64,000 nucleotides of DNA. It comes from Calothrix parasitica NIES-267. Its GTDB lineage: Bacteria; Cyanobacteriota; Cyanobacteriia; Cyanobacteriales; Nostocaceae. This document shows, piece after piece, positions 1 through 9,724 of this stretch. The stretch covers positions 5,418,413-5,482,412 of the forward strand of contig NZ_AP018227.1 of assembly GCF_002368095.1 (NCBI RefSeq). Direction: 5' to 3'. The notes beneath the pieces were generated by a model. The model was not told where the DNA came from, ran no database searches, and was given only the letters and a program-made list of their open reading frames with translations. The position numbers were made by a program, and so were the translations under genes. Positions within the stretch are counted from its first letter, which is position 1; each line of letters opens with the position of its first letter.

Positions 1-143
1 TCTTGAATGGAAGCAGTTCCTTCTTCTTTCGGTGGTTGATTTTCGTCTTGAAATCCAAGTAGTTTCCCAAAACTTACTTCATTCCAATCACTATCGGTTT
101 TATCCGATTCTGTTTCATTATTTAGATTACTACGCTCATTCAT
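1..143 (-). CDS. Partial type IV secretion operon gene (N-terminus only)
   Basis: Only the first 47 codons are in the window; the gene runs off the left edge. The ATG shares its A with the TAA stop of the VirB8-like gene (TAATG), so the two are translationally coupled. The visible part is acidic, rich in Asn, Glu and Asp, and has no membrane segment. Position after a VirB8-like gene suggests a VirB9- or VirB10-like component (inference from order only). The product cannot be identified from this fragment. Confidence 0.6.
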   Translation of the reverse strand, partial: MNERSNLNNETESDKTDSDWNEVSFGKLLGFQDENQPPKEEGTASIQ

Positions 144-943
144 TATAAGTTTTCCTCTTGTAAATCCCTCATTCCATAAATTTCTAAACCACTAGCACGC
201 ACTTGATAAATAACGGCAGCTAAATTACTAGTATTTACAGGTTCGGATGGTGCAACTACTGCTCTCACAAATATCTCTTTATTAAATGGAATAACTTCTC
301 CGATAGTATTACTTTGGTCAAAAACATTTAAATTAGCAATCATTTTGACTTTCCATTTACCTTCACTAATTTTGATAGGAGATTGAATTGATAATGGTAT
401 TAAAACTACTTGAGTATTACCTTTAAAAACCCCTTGCGGTGTCATTGACGCAAGCTTTTTGAGAAACTCTTTACGAAAATCTTCTGATAATGCATAGGAT
501 GCTTGCCATGCTCCTGAAGTAACTTTGTTACCCCTCAATCTTCGCTCTCCAATGTCTACACCCTTGTCTTTGATTGGTTTTGTGTTTTCTTCAACCGTTG
601 TAGGTGGTAGTTTTCCAGACCAGTTCATCATCAAGGTCATAGTATCGGAGACAAAACGAGATATTACTTGAGGGGTTCGTTCAATATTCCCTAACGGTGC
701 AACTTGAATTGCTTTACCTGTTTCTAATTGCACTAGTGAAGGAGGAGGTTTTTTATTTAACTGTGAATAGGAACCATAAAGTAATATAAGTAGAAAAAAT
801 GTTACTAAGTGTAATCCAAATGTTCCAACAGCGAACAATGCTAAAGTATCTCCAGTTGAGAACTTTTTAGATGCACGATTAAGAAATTTTAGTTTTTTAT
901 TATTAGCTGATTCTGAATAAGATTGATGATTTAAGCCTGTCAT
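143..943 (-). CDS. VirB8-like inner-membrane component of type IV secretion system
   Basis: 266 residues: a polar N-terminal cytoplasmic tail of about 35 residues, one strong membrane segment (about residues 35-57, from LALFAVGTFG to LILLYGSY), then a periplasmic domain of about 200 residues. This is the architecture of VirB8/TraE proteins, which form the inner-membrane scaffold of the conjugation channel. It sits 7 bp after the VirB6-like gene and overlaps the next gene by one base. The assignment rests on topology, length and operon position; I see no diagnostic motif. Confidence 0.55.
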   Translation of the reverse strand: MTGLNHQSYSESANNKKLKFLNRASKKFSTGDTLALFAVGTFGLHLVTFFLLILLYGSYSQLNKKPPPSLVQLETGKAIQVAPLGNIERTPQVISRFVSDTMTLMMNWSGKLPPTTVEENTKPIKDKGVDIGERRLRGNKVTSGAWQASYALSEDFRKEFLKKLASMTPQGVFKGNTQVVLIPLSIQSPIKISEGKWKVKMIANLNVFDQSNTIGEVIPFNKEIFVRAVVAPSEPVNTSNLAAVIYQVRASGLEIYGMRDLQEENL

Positions 944-950
944 ATTGATT

Positions 951-1979
951 CTATTTACTTACAATTCTTGTTACAAGAGTGGACAAACCAAAACTCGCAA
1001 TACTAGAAAAACTTCTAAAAACAGCTAATCCGCCACCTGCTGCTAAAGCTACAGATAAAATGGGGGCAAGTATACCAATTGCAAATGCAAAAATCATTGG
1101 GTCATTATTATCAGCATTCAACACCATTGTTGCTACTAAACCGGAAATGATATTGAAACAAAGCTTTATCATTCCCACTGAGAAAAAACCCGTTAACCAT
1201 GCGAAAATAGCTTTTTGACCGACGGGAAGTAATGAACCTCCAACAGCTAGCGGTCCTAGTAATGCAGTCAATAACATACAAATCTCGATTATCCATTGAA
1301 AGGCTGCTGCTAATGCAATCAGCCAACCACGGACTGTCAATTGAAAAATATTGGTGTTGAAAAAATCACTGGCATTTTGGAGCCAAGAAGGACGATTATC
1401 TTGGTCAGCTTCTGCTTCAATTTCTTTTGCTTGTCGGGTTGCATTTTGTAAACATTCAGTTTGTTGTGTTGGGTCAGCAATCGTATTACATTGATTAATC
1501 AGCGATTCAATTGCATCTGCTTTACCAGTTTTGAGCATTACCTGTTGGTATGCTTCTTGCAATTGGATAGAAGCAGAGGTGGAAACCAAAAGGGTTTGGT
1601 TTGTTTGATTGATTATTCCTCTTAAACCTTTGGTCACAGCTACGAGTGGTTGACCGTTGTTAGCAAGTAGTACTATGACAACGATTGTCCAAATTAGTTC
1701 GGTGAATCCCTTTGAACTATCACCATCAATCATTTCCTTTGTCCATTGGACGATGAAAATTAGTAATGTACCAACTGCAAAGAAGATTCCAAGATTTGCG
1801 ATCGCACTATAAAGTCCTCCACCTAAAACATCATCCCAAAGATTATCAATTGACTGTGCAACAGCTTCGCTTGCTGCTACTCCATCTTCCGTAATTGTGG
1901 AAGCGGCTTGACCAGGATTAGGATTCTCCGTTTGTATTTGAGAGAGAACGAGTCCGTATTTCAGTACTGAGTAGAACAT
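951..1979 (-). CDS. VirB6/TrbL-like polytopic membrane protein of type IV secretion system
   Basis: 342 residues with a soluble N-terminal stretch, two membrane segments around residues 60-105, a hydrophilic loop with two cysteines (about 110-205), then three or four further membrane segments to the C-terminus. The final segment is rich in Gly and Ala (ILSVALAAGGGLAVF). VirB6/TrbL proteins have this topology and form part of the inner-membrane pore. The gene lies 16 bp downstream of the VirB5-like gene and directly before the VirB8-like gene, the usual place. Identified by topology and context rather than by a conserved motif. Confidence 0.6.
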   Translation of the reverse strand: MFYSVLKYGLVLSQIQTENPNPGQAASTITEDGVAASEAVAQSIDNLWDDVLGGGLYSAIANLGIFFAVGTLLIFIVQWTKEMIDGDSSKGFTELIWTIVVIVLLANNGQPLVAVTKGLRGIINQTNQTLLVSTSASIQLQEAYQQVMLKTGKADAIESLINQCNTIADPTQQTECLQNATRQAKEIEAEADQDNRPSWLQNASDFFNTNIFQLTVRGWLIALAAAFQWIIEICMLLTALLGPLAVGGSLLPVGQKAIFAWLTGFFSVGMIKLCFNIISGLVATMVLNADNNDPMIFAFAIGILAPILSVALAAGGGLAVFRSFSSIASFGLSTLVTRIVSK

Positions 1980-1995
1980 ACGGGTGTATCTTTAA

Positions 1996-2709
1996 CTAAA
2001 ACAATCGTGCTTGAGATGCAGTTCTTAGATTACTAAAACCTTGACCAACAACTTCTTTTTGCCTTGCTTGGTTTTGCCCATCTACAGACCGGGATATGTT
2101 GGTCAAATTAAGATTCGCCAAATCTTGTGATTGTTTAGATTTCAAGCCATCACTTCGCATTGCTCCTAAAATTCCGGATATTTGAGTGTTTTGTTGAGCA
2201 ATACGCTTCATTACATTTTGGGTTACTACATCATTTTGAGCAGCATCAGAAAATATAGAAACTGTCTCAATTGAGGTTTGAGTTTTTTCAACTTCTGCTT
2301 CCATACTTTTTTGTCCCTCTTTACTCAAGGTCGTTTCTGTTTGTGCCCTTGTTATCTGGCGGTCTAGTTCATTGGTTGCTCTGTCAACACTATTTACAGC
2401 ATTGTTGCTATCAGATGCTATCTCCTCAATTTCCTGTCTAACTTTAGATGCATCCGGTAAGCCTAAAACACCAGCAGCTTCTTGTACTACTGCTTGTAAA
2501 TCTCCCTCTAAAGATTCTGATAGATTATCTAATTTTCGAGAGATGGTTGAGGAAATATATTTATTCACAGAACCAGTTTGTTCTTGCAATTGCTCAATTA
2601 CTGTTACCAAGGGATTTTTTATTTCTAAAGCATAAGCTCCGTTAATACTAATTAATGATATTGTGCTAATTCCAATTAAGCTTATGGTCAATTTATTATT
2701 TTTTTTCAT
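1996..2709 (-). CDS. Exported coiled-coil protein, VirB5-like position
   Basis: 237 residues with an Sec-type signal peptide: Lys-rich start (MKKNNK), hydrophobic core and a probable cleavage after NGAYA-L near residue 27. The rest is soluble, rich in Gln, Ser and Asn and helical, with a likely coiled coil between residues 85 and 150. VirB5 proteins are exported helical minor pilus components encoded between VirB4 and VirB6, which fits size, export signal and place. No sequence motif proves the family. Confidence 0.5.
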   Translation of the reverse strand: MKKNNKLTISLIGISTISLISINGAYALEIKNPLVTVIEQLQEQTGSVNKYISSTISRKLDNLSESLEGDLQAVVQEAAGVLGLPDASKVRQEIEEIASDSNNAVNSVDRATNELDRQITRAQTETTLSKEGQKSMEAEVEKTQTSIETVSIFSDAAQNDVVTQNVMKRIAQQNTQISGILGAMRSDGLKSKQSQDLANLNLTNISRSVDGQNQARQKEVVGQGFSNLRTASQARLF

Positions 2710-2733
2710 ACTATTATCATGATGTAATTATTT

Positions 2734-5442
2734 TTAAATAAATTGTTTAGAAAGCTCAGTTATCGCAACAAATTTATCTGAATACTTCGACAAGTAAAGT
2801 GTTCTCTGTTCTTGTTCTTTTGGATTATTCCCCACAACAGCTAATAAAATAGGTGCTGGATAATAACGACAAAAAGTAAATATCCCGTTATCATCAAGCA
2901 ACCATTGCGAGTACAAATCCTCCTTTTTTGGGAAAAAGCTTTCTGTAGCATTACGAGAAATAATCTCTTGAGGATATTTCAAAATCGTTGTAAAACTATC
3001 AACAGCAGTGGGTTGAATTCGCCCAATTAAGCGAGTGGTTAAATTTTGAAATATCTTCGCGCCAGATGGAGATTGTGCAATCGTATCCGGGTCTTGAGCA
3101 GATAAAATTACTCTAATCCCTGCTTTTGCACCATTGGCACATAATCGACCTACCAAAGCTGCAATTGAATCGTATTCAAATAAAATCGGACTTTCATCAA
3201 TGAAGAAGATGCTCGCCGGTGCAGCCAAAGCTCTACGCAATGCTGCACTGTAAGCACTCAAACTTAATACAGCAGCATCTTCATCATTTGATAGGTTTCG
3301 CAATGCAAAAATTAGAAGTCGAGCATCACTGCGGAAGGTTGAAGGCTGTGCTAAAGCTTGTCCAACTCGTGATGAAAGCCAAAATCGCAGACGTAATTTG
3401 ATTGTTTCTAGGGCTGCTTTACTATCACCGCTATTATCTTCAAGCTGTAAACGTTCGTGAGAACAAAAACTTAGAAAGTCATGTAATGTAGGCATTGCAA
3501 ACCATTCATCCGAACCAAAGCCATTTGTATAAGCAGCAGCGTAACGGTCGCGAATTAAATCATCCCCAAAAAATGCTTTCAAAGCTAAAGCAATTATCGA
3601 GCGGACTGCATCAACTTGTTGTTTGGTTTGTGCATTTCCTCCACTACCTATAACCATTGCCATGATTGCGGTAGCGAGGAAATCTTTATAGTCTTCAAAA
3701 CGCTCTTGCTGCAACTTTTGAGGAAGGGAACGTAAGTTTGGCAATTCAAACAAATTACTTGATTCTTTACCAATATCGAAATACGCTCCATCCTTCTCCA
3801 TGAACTGAGTGTAGTCCGTAAAGGTGCTGGTTCCATCAGGTTTCGGATAATCCATTGCTACAACAGGCATTCCATGCGCTAATGCCTGTGTTAGAATTCC
3901 AGAAGCTAAAACACTTTTACCCGCACGGGTTGTAGCGAATAATCCCAAGTTTTTATGCTGGCTGTATAAATCTAGTTCAAGTGGTGTTCCTCCTTCTTCT
4001 GCAATTAATTCAAAACCTGCACCATCTCCAGTTTTGGTTTTTACTACAGGCATTAATCCTGGAACTTCACCACTCAAATAAACTAACCTTCGATTAAAGG
4101 GTGCGGTCATTAAGCGCTCCCAAACTATAGGCAAAGTTTGTAACCAGATTCGCCAGGGGTATTCTGTTTCTCTTACAACCCAAGCTGGACGTAGAAAGCA
4201 AGATTGGAGATAACGGCAAGCTTCGTCTAACTGTTCGCGGGTTTTGCGATACACCAAAAATACAGTTGCTACGTGAATCGGAACAGAACCTTCGTAAAGT
4301 TCTTCCTGGGCAGCAATGGATTTTCTTATATTCAGCAAAGATTTTACGTCAACCGAGTTTTTATCTTGAGCCAATGCAGCAGATGTATTTGATTGTTTAG
4401 TTAAACGCTGCATATTGGTTTTAACCAGCGTTTCATTCGCTCGCATCAGCTGACAATATATCTCGGTGTCATACACTCGCTCTCTTGATAACACCTCCCA
4501 TAAATAACGAAGCTGTTGTTGTTTATCAACCCAACCACCGGGTTTATCCGCGAAGGTTAGGGAGGCAATATACTTATCTTTGAGATGCACCCAACGTTTA
4601 TCAGCGATGGGAATTGAGGAAGAGGACTCCATGAGTAAAGATGTAGGAGCTACATTTGAATAAATTTCCTCACGAAGTCCGTTTTCGTCATAAATTAAAA
4701 GTTGTGGTATCGGACGTGATGGTGTGTTGTTAAATCGCTGCCAAAGTTCTGACCATAATGTGTCAGCACTTAAAGGGCGGATATCTAGCCCCATTTTGTT
4801 TGATATCAACTGTTCCCATAATTGGAATCCGTCAGTAAATGATGTGTGGATTAACCGTTCGATAGCGATGAATTGAAGTTCGTTGATTTCTCCTGTAAAA
4901 GATTTCCAAGAACGCTCTAACTTAGAAAGAATTTTTTCAATCGCATCAGTAGTACCCGTGCTAGAAGTTTCGACAGTGTAGGTGCAGTAGAGACGTAGTT
5001 TTTTAGGTTTACGTACTCCTTTTTGTGTTAATTGTTGTGTTCTACATCGCTCTCCCATTAACAGAAATTGCAGTTCTTTATTGGGTGCGGTTTCACTTAA
5101 GTCTTTTAGTTGCTGCTGTCTGGTGGTGTCGTCGGTGAAAGAAGTTAGACGGATAGTTAAACGTTCCCCAGGTGGTAAATCTTTTAATCCTGATTCAATT
5201 GCACTGAAAACTGGGTCAATTTGTTCTGTTCTTAAAGTAGAATGAACACCCGTACATTCAAAACCAAATTGAATCAAATAGTTGTCAATTCCCTTTCGTA
5301 AAACATAAGCTCCAACTGATTTTCCTTGTAGATTTATTTGCAACATAGTCACTAGTGCAAATGAATCTTCAAGGGGTGTTAAGCGAACTTTTTGCTCTCC
5401 ATTCTCGACAACTTTTTTACCAACTTTAGATTTAGAATTCAC
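2734..5442 (-). CDS. VirB4/TraC-type conjugation ATPase
   Basis: 902 residues, the normal size for VirB4/TraC ATPases, which power pilus assembly and substrate transfer at the inner membrane. Walker A is ATTRAGKS at residues 503-510 and Walker B is IFFIDE near 745-750, in the usual C-terminal RecA-like domain; the first 450 residues match the N-terminal VirB4 domain in size. Start is GTG at 5442, overlapping the upstream stop as GTGA, so it is translationally coupled to the VirB3-like gene. This is the most secure member of the operon and the basis for calling it a type IV secretion system. Confidence 0.88.
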   Translation of the reverse strand: MNSKSKVGKKVVENGEQKVRLTPLEDSFALVTMLQINLQGKSVGAYVLRKGIDNYLIQFGFECTGVHSTLRTEQIDPVFSAIESGLKDLPPGERLTIRLTSFTDDTTRQQQLKDLSETAPNKELQFLLMGERCRTQQLTQKGVRKPKKLRLYCTYTVETSSTGTTDAIEKILSKLERSWKSFTGEINELQFIAIERLIHTSFTDGFQLWEQLISNKMGLDIRPLSADTLWSELWQRFNNTPSRPIPQLLIYDENGLREEIYSNVAPTSLLMESSSSIPIADKRWVHLKDKYIASLTFADKPGGWVDKQQQLRYLWEVLSRERVYDTEIYCQLMRANETLVKTNMQRLTKQSNTSAALAQDKNSVDVKSLLNIRKSIAAQEELYEGSVPIHVATVFLVYRKTREQLDEACRYLQSCFLRPAWVVRETEYPWRIWLQTLPIVWERLMTAPFNRRLVYLSGEVPGLMPVVKTKTGDGAGFELIAEEGGTPLELDLYSQHKNLGLFATTRAGKSVLASGILTQALAHGMPVVAMDYPKPDGTSTFTDYTQFMEKDGAYFDIGKESSNLFELPNLRSLPQKLQQERFEDYKDFLATAIMAMVIGSGGNAQTKQQVDAVRSIIALALKAFFGDDLIRDRYAAAYTNGFGSDEWFAMPTLHDFLSFCSHERLQLEDNSGDSKAALETIKLRLRFWLSSRVGQALAQPSTFRSDARLLIFALRNLSNDEDAAVLSLSAYSAALRRALAAPASIFFIDESPILFEYDSIAALVGRLCANGAKAGIRVILSAQDPDTIAQSPSGAKIFQNLTTRLIGRIQPTAVDSFTTILKYPQEIISRNATESFFPKKEDLYSQWLLDDNGIFTFCRYYPAPILLAVVGNNPKEQEQRTLYLSKYSDKFVAITELSKQFI

Positions 5443-5762
5443 CTGTGGAAGTTACTATTTTTTGCTTGTTTAGAGTTCATAACTGGTTTGTACAAACAAC
5501 GAACCCTCGTCCAATTTGGAGTTGCAACAAACTTAGACAAAATCCGCCAAGCGCCATTGGCAGTAATAATCCACCATGTTGCTATTCCCCAAGCTGCTAT
5601 TGCACAAGTCCAAACCCAATTTAATCTCAATAAACCGTGAGCAAGATAATAGGAAACACCACTAATAATTGCCCAAGGTATTAATTGGTCAGCAGGAAAT
5701 GGACCGATTGATGGTTGTTTCCCTAGAGTCGCATTTACTTTACGAAACTTTTTATCCTCCAT
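5439..5762 (-). CDS. VirB3-like small membrane protein
   Basis: 107 residues with two hydrophobic segments (about residues 27-45 and 47-67) and a basic C-terminal tail. VirB3/TraL proteins are short, two-pass inner-membrane proteins encoded immediately before VirB4, exactly as here (4 bp overlap with the ATPase gene). The opening residues contain the start-proximal segment VNATLGKQPSIGPFPADQ, which precedes the membrane pair. Assignment by size, topology and gene order. Confidence 0.6.
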   Translation of the reverse strand: MEDKKFRKVNATLGKQPSIGPFPADQLIPWAIISGVSYYLAHGLLRLNWVWTCAIAAWGIATWWIITANGAWRILSKFVATPNWTRVRCLYKPVMNSKQAKNSNFHR

Positions 5763-5795
5763 GTTTTATCTGCTCTCCTTTAAAGTCGTTTTTCA

Positions 5796-5995
5796 AGTAA
5801 GCAGGGAGCAGCGAAAAGTGCGGTCTTGGGGTCTCCCCAAGTAGAGCAACTTTTCAAGACAGGGGGCAGGGCGCAAGGGAGAAAAGAAGATGATGAAAGC
5901 AGACTTTTATTAGACGCAAATGAAAACGAACGGAACAAATTAAAAATATTTTTTCTTCCCCCCTGCTCCCTGCACCCTGCCCCCTGCCTCTTCAT
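5796..5995. repeat. Imperfect palindromic element with CAGGGGGCAGGG arms
   Basis: The stretch between the VirB3-like gene and the end of the split VirB2-like gene holds GCAGGGAGC and CAGGGGGCAGGG near its left side and CCCTGCTCCCTG / CCTGCCCCCTG at its right, so it can fold on itself. Both strands carry short open frames that I regard as by-products of the palindrome. It resembles the other GC-rich inverted elements of the ICE. The right arm ends at the stop codon of the VirB2-like gene (TCA at 5992-5994). Confidence 0.6.
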
Positions 5996-8900
5996 CCTCC
6001 AGCACCTCCTCCAGCTCCTCCAATAATCAAATTCGTAAGAATATCTCCAACCGTTACCGCAATCAAAATAATCATTGGTGTTCTCGCTAAATTTTGGTTA
6101 AAGTCGATAGGGAAATCACTTTCCCTACCTCTTCTTCAAAACTGGACGTGAGACTTTCACCTCATCCAGCTCCTCAACAACCAGGCTGTTTCCATCAGTA
6201 CCGCTTTCTGCCACTGGATTTCTATCAAAAGAACCATCGTGAGCAGTTTTAGTATCATGACAATGACGATGAAGTAATTGAAGATTTTCATACCTATCAC
6301 GACCACCTAATGATACTGGTGTAATATGGTCAACTTCCATTAAATCTTCGTCCTTAAAATGCAGTCCGCAGTGCGTACATTTACCTTTCTGCTTTTTGAG
6401 CAAAAATGCTACTCTGCTAGGAGCTTCAGGGTGGTGACCCATCCGCGTACTCCAGTAAACCCAATCTCCATCATAGGGACTACGACTACCTTTTACTTGG
6501 AAGTATCTGGTAACTTTGGTGTCCGAATGTTTAACAAGTTTATAACCTTCATGGGTGCAAAAGCGCCAATTATCAGAGCCAACTTTTCTCCAATATTTCT
6601 TGACCATTCTGTGCTTGTTCTTTTTATCACATCTTTTGGTCGCCCATGCTCGCAGTTTCTGATAGGTCAGAAAATCTGCTTTTGAAAAGATATCCCAACT
6701 AGGTACGGTTGAATAATAGTTACTCCACCCCCTGATGACTGGATTTAATTTATCAATCAATCCCGATTGGGGAGCATTTTGGTGGTTATCGATTATTCTT
6801 GCGATTTCTAGAAGGTGTTCTTTAAGGCTTTCCTTGCTTGGAGTGACGATAGTTTTAAAACCAAGTATTGTTCCGTTACCTTGCCTAGCACTTAAGTAAT
6901 TTCCTACCGGAAATTGCTGTATGTGAAAGCCAAGGAAATTAAAACCCACTTTACCTTGATAATTCGTAAATGTATGGGTAATAAATGTTTTGGAAGGTTT
7001 AAGTTCTAATCCTATATCTTTTAACCACTCGGCTATTAACTGCTGGGATTTTTTGATGATATTCAGGTCGGCGTGAAAGACTACAAAGTCATCACAGTAG
7101 CGAATTAGTTTTGGAGGACGAATCGTCACCTTTTTCCCGTTAATAACAAGGTCTCTTCTTGGAAAAGATTGCGTTATTAATGATTCTAATCCGTGTAAGG
7201 CAATATTCGCGAGTAGAGGAGAAATTACTCCGCCCTGTTGCGTGCCTTCTTCTGTTGCTATACGACATTTACCATCAATAACTCCCGCTTTTAACCATGC
7301 TGCAATTTGACGGCGCATAGTTGGAAAAGTGTTTACTTTTCTCAGTAATACCTCGTGGTCTATGCGGTCAAAGCATTTACAAATATCTGCATCAAGCACG
7401 TATTTAGCTTTTTGCTTAATATCTGACTTAATTGCTGTAATCGCATCATGTACCGAGCGTCCAGGTCTAAAGCCATAGGAGTGCGGTTCAAATCTTGCTT
7501 CCCATTCTGGCTCCAATGCTAGTTTTGCTAGCGCTTGTAGCGCACGGTCAGCTATAGTCAGTATTCCCAAGGGTCTTTTTTCCTGGCTTCCTGGTTTGGG
7601 TATCCATACTCTACGAGCAGGACTTGCCGAACCAGTCAGTTTTAGATTGTTGGCGAGTATTAGACGTTGATGAGGTGTTAATGATTTTACACCATCAATA
7701 CCTGCTGTCTTTTTACCGCTGTTATCTTGGGTTACTTTTCTTACCGCAATACATTTTGCTGACCAAGACCTGATTAAGGTTTTCTGGAGTTTACGAACTG
7801 ATTTTATGTCATTTCTACTTGCGGCTTGATATATTCTTGTTTGCAGCTTATAAACTTGACGTTCCAACTTCTTCCAAGGAATTGACCGCCATTTAGGACG
7901 ATTTTCTTGACCTTGAGTTTGCTTGGTGTCTTGTTTTAATCCCATCCTGAACTGTTTTGTCGCATTCGGCGACGCTACATGAGCGGCTTTAGACATATTA
8001 CTGCTCTACTCGACTATATCTTCCTAGTCATCGTGTGTCTGTCTGCTTATCCTAGACATTACTCTGGGCATTTGCTTCTGACACAATCCCTTCCACTTAT
8101 GGCTTGCGGGTGGTTGCCTACTTGAATATATTTATTCAAGAGCGCATAAGCGGATTACCTCGTTCCGAATAACCATTGATTGAACCTTTAGAGTGACGCT
8201 CTCCACCGGGTTTATGGGAAGTGCCTACTGGTCGAGACTGGAATCGCCAGTTCCCTTTATCCTTGCCATTTTGGCTTGGGCTAACTAACTGTCGTTGCCC
8301 ATTCGACGTTACGATGGTTCAGTTGCGTCTTCACACGTGGTTACTCATGGGTTCTTGCTCGATAGTTTGCCAAGTACAGTTCTTGGAAGTCTACCTTTCT
8401 TCCCCACTTTGCCCGATTGATGACCATTCTCCCAGACAGGGGAAGTGCTGTTACCGCCGCACCTACGGAGTAGGACTTTCACCTACATGGTTATCCAGTT
8501 GTCATGGTTCTTTAATAGAACTATGCTAATCATCCCCCAGTATTTCTACTGGTTTCGATTAAACGGGTCGTACCCAATCTTCATCGTTTCTGGCTGCCTG
8601 AATCACCTTTACCAAAGAGATTCCCAGATAAAGAATGAACAAGCCTCTGAGTACATTGAACGACAAAACAATTGCTTCATCCGCACCTGCAAACTGACCG
8701 CTCATCCAGGTTTCTGCATTTTGGAAAAACTGTGCTTGTACAGAAGTTGAGAGAGCGTCTAACAGTAAAAATGTACCTAAAACCGTAAGTGCAGGCGAAG
8801 TTATCTTATATCGTTTAGATAACTTTGAGATCAACTTAAATAAAGCATCTAAATACTGTCGCCAAGTAATTGCAACTGCTCCAAATACCAAAAAGCTTGT

Positions 8901-9050
8901 CGTAGTAAAGCTAATTAAACTCGGACAAATAATTGAATCTAGACATGAAATAAATAAGCCAGTTCGTATTATCAAAGGGGAACTAATCAAATATTTTCTG
9001 CAATAGTTTCCTTGGCGCGATTCAGAAAATTTAGACGCTTTATAAAGCAT
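5992..9050 (-). CDS. VirB2-like pilin-type gene split by a group II intron (exons 9050-8574 and 6102-5992)
   Basis: The 5' exon encodes a protein with a hydrophobic signal-like segment ending SVQAQ and then a membrane helix (VLRGLFILYLGISLVKVI). It stops in intron sequence right after DEDW. The 3' exon, beyond the intron, encodes FNQNLARTPM, a second membrane helix and a Gly/Ala-rich end (GGAGGGAGG). Joining 8574 to 6102 keeps the frame and gives DEDW-FNQNLARTP. A cleavable hydrophobic segment followed by two membrane helices fits VirB2/TrbC pilins, and the gene precedes the VirB3-like gene. The true start may lie downstream of 9050: the first 60 residues look atypical. Function depends on intron splicing. 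Confidence 0.6.
6125..7996 (-). CDS. ltrA: Group II intron reverse transcriptase/maturase with HNH domain
   Basis: 623 residues. Order: RVT_N-type N-terminus (WRSIPWKKLERQVYKLQ), reverse transcriptase palm and fingers with GTQQGGVISPLLANI and the active-site motif YCDD at 300-303, the group II maturase (X) domain around 380-490, and a C-terminal HNH nuclease (CTHCGLHF ... VDHITPVSLGG ... LHRHCHD, about 535-585). It promotes splicing of the host intron and target-primed insertion into DNA. Oddly the reading frame continues through intron domain V, so the last residues (DEVKVSRPVLKKR) are encoded by the catalytic RNA hairpin. Confidence 0.95.
   Translation of the reverse strand: MSKAAHVASPNATKQFRMGLKQDTKQTQGQENRPKWRSIPWKKLERQVYKLQTRIYQAASRNDIKSVRKLQKTLIRSWSAKCIAVRKVTQDNSGKKTAGIDGVKSLTPHQRLILANNLKLTGSASPARRVWIPKPGSQEKRPLGILTIADRALQALAKLALEPEWEARFEPHSYGFRPGRSVHDAITAIKSDIKQKAKYVLDADICKCFDRIDHEVLLRKVNTFPTMRRQIAAWLKAGVIDGKCRIATEEGTQQGGVISPLLANIALHGLESLITQSFPRRDLVINGKKVTIRPPKLIRYCDDFVVFHADLNIIKKSQQLIAEWLKDIGLELKPSKTFITHTFTNYQGKVGFNFLGFHIQQFPVGNYLSARQGNGTILGFKTIVTPSKESLKEHLLEIARIIDNHQNAPQSGLIDKLNPVIRGWSNYYSTVPSWDIFSKADFLTYQKLRAWATKRCDKKNKHRMVKKYWRKVGSDNWRFCTHEGYKLVKHSDTKVTRYFQVKGSRSPYDGDWVYWSTRMGHHPEAPSRVAFLLKKQKGKCTHCGLHFKDEDLMEVDHITPVSLGGRDRYENLQLLHRHCHDTKTAHDGSFDRNPVAESGTDGNSLVVEELDEVKVSRPVLKKR
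6138..6172 (-). ncRNA. Group II intron domain V (catalytic hairpin)
   Basis: On the minus strand the segment begins GAGCTGGATGAGG, has a GAAA tetraloop and returns with GTCTCACGTCCAG. It forms the short two-part helix with the AGC triad typical of domain V, the catalytic core of the ribozyme. It overlaps the last codons of the maturase frame. Confidence 0.85.
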
Positions 9051-9724
9051 AGACCAGGAAATTACATTGTTTTCTACTTACTTGATAACTAATCCTCTAT
9101 CTTAATTTCATCATCCGATTGTTAGAGATGTTACTCGTAATTTTATTTATGAAAAAAATATATTTTTTAGTCAAATTTATAACTTGTATTTTGTGTATAG
9201 ATAACTAAAAAATGTTTATTGGGTATATTTTATTTCTTCCTTTAACGTATTGCTGTGTAATTTTGAGATTATAAATTACAATTTAACTTCCGTGGTACAC
9301 CTAGAAAATAATTCTAGAGAAATGTTTCCCTATTTTTATTTACAGTTACTCTAATTTATTTAAAACATTAATAGTAACTAATAAAATATAGATGACTGCT
9401 AGCTTTCGCCTTTTTGTTTGTTTAAGTTACTACAATTACTGTTAAATCCAGTAAGTTAATAGAAAAAATATTCTCTGATAGCAAAATATTTACCTTTCAA
9501 GAATACTTATAAGAATATTGATGATGAAACGTGTAAACGACCGCACCACTCCCATTTTTAGTAGAAATGCAAAAGCTACGGTTACTTCTACGAATAAGAA
9601 AACAGTAAGTACCGTAATTTCCTTACCATAAATAACCATGCGTCGTAATATTATTTTTCTACTGCCGCTTCAGAACCATCTCTTTGCTCTGTAACGATTG
9701 CCGACTGCCTATGAAGGAAATTAA
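9051..9724. other. Intergenic AT-rich stretch upstream of the secretion operon
   Basis: No convincing gene. It probably holds the promoter of the leftward secretion operon, but I cannot name a clear -35/-10 pair. A 36-codon open frame on the plus strand (9521-9631) has no recognisable product. A fragment of the GCCGACTGCC-type repeat lies near 9700. Confidence 0.4.

Larger units (their letters stand above)
6103..8573 (-). mobile_element. Group II intron with encoded maturase (2471 bp)
   Basis: On the minus strand the intron begins GTACGACCCG at 8573, close to the group II consensus GTGYG, and ends TATCGAC at 6103 (consensus AY). It contains a reverse transcriptase gene in the expected domain IV position, a domain V hairpin at 6172-6138 and a domain VI-like hairpin (GGTAGGGAAA paired with TTTCCCTATC) right after it. 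Removing exactly this span restores an open frame across the host gene, which independently supports both ends. Domains I-III should occupy about 8573-8000. Confidence 0.88.

Noticed and set aside
8221-8750. Open frames on the plus strand within the intron 5' region
   Set aside because: They lie opposite the structured RNA domains I-III of the group II intron and match no protein; the RNA explains the lack of stops.
9521-9631. 36-codon open frame (starts MMKRVNDRTT)
   Set aside because: No ribosome site, no family likeness, and no supporting context; could be chance.
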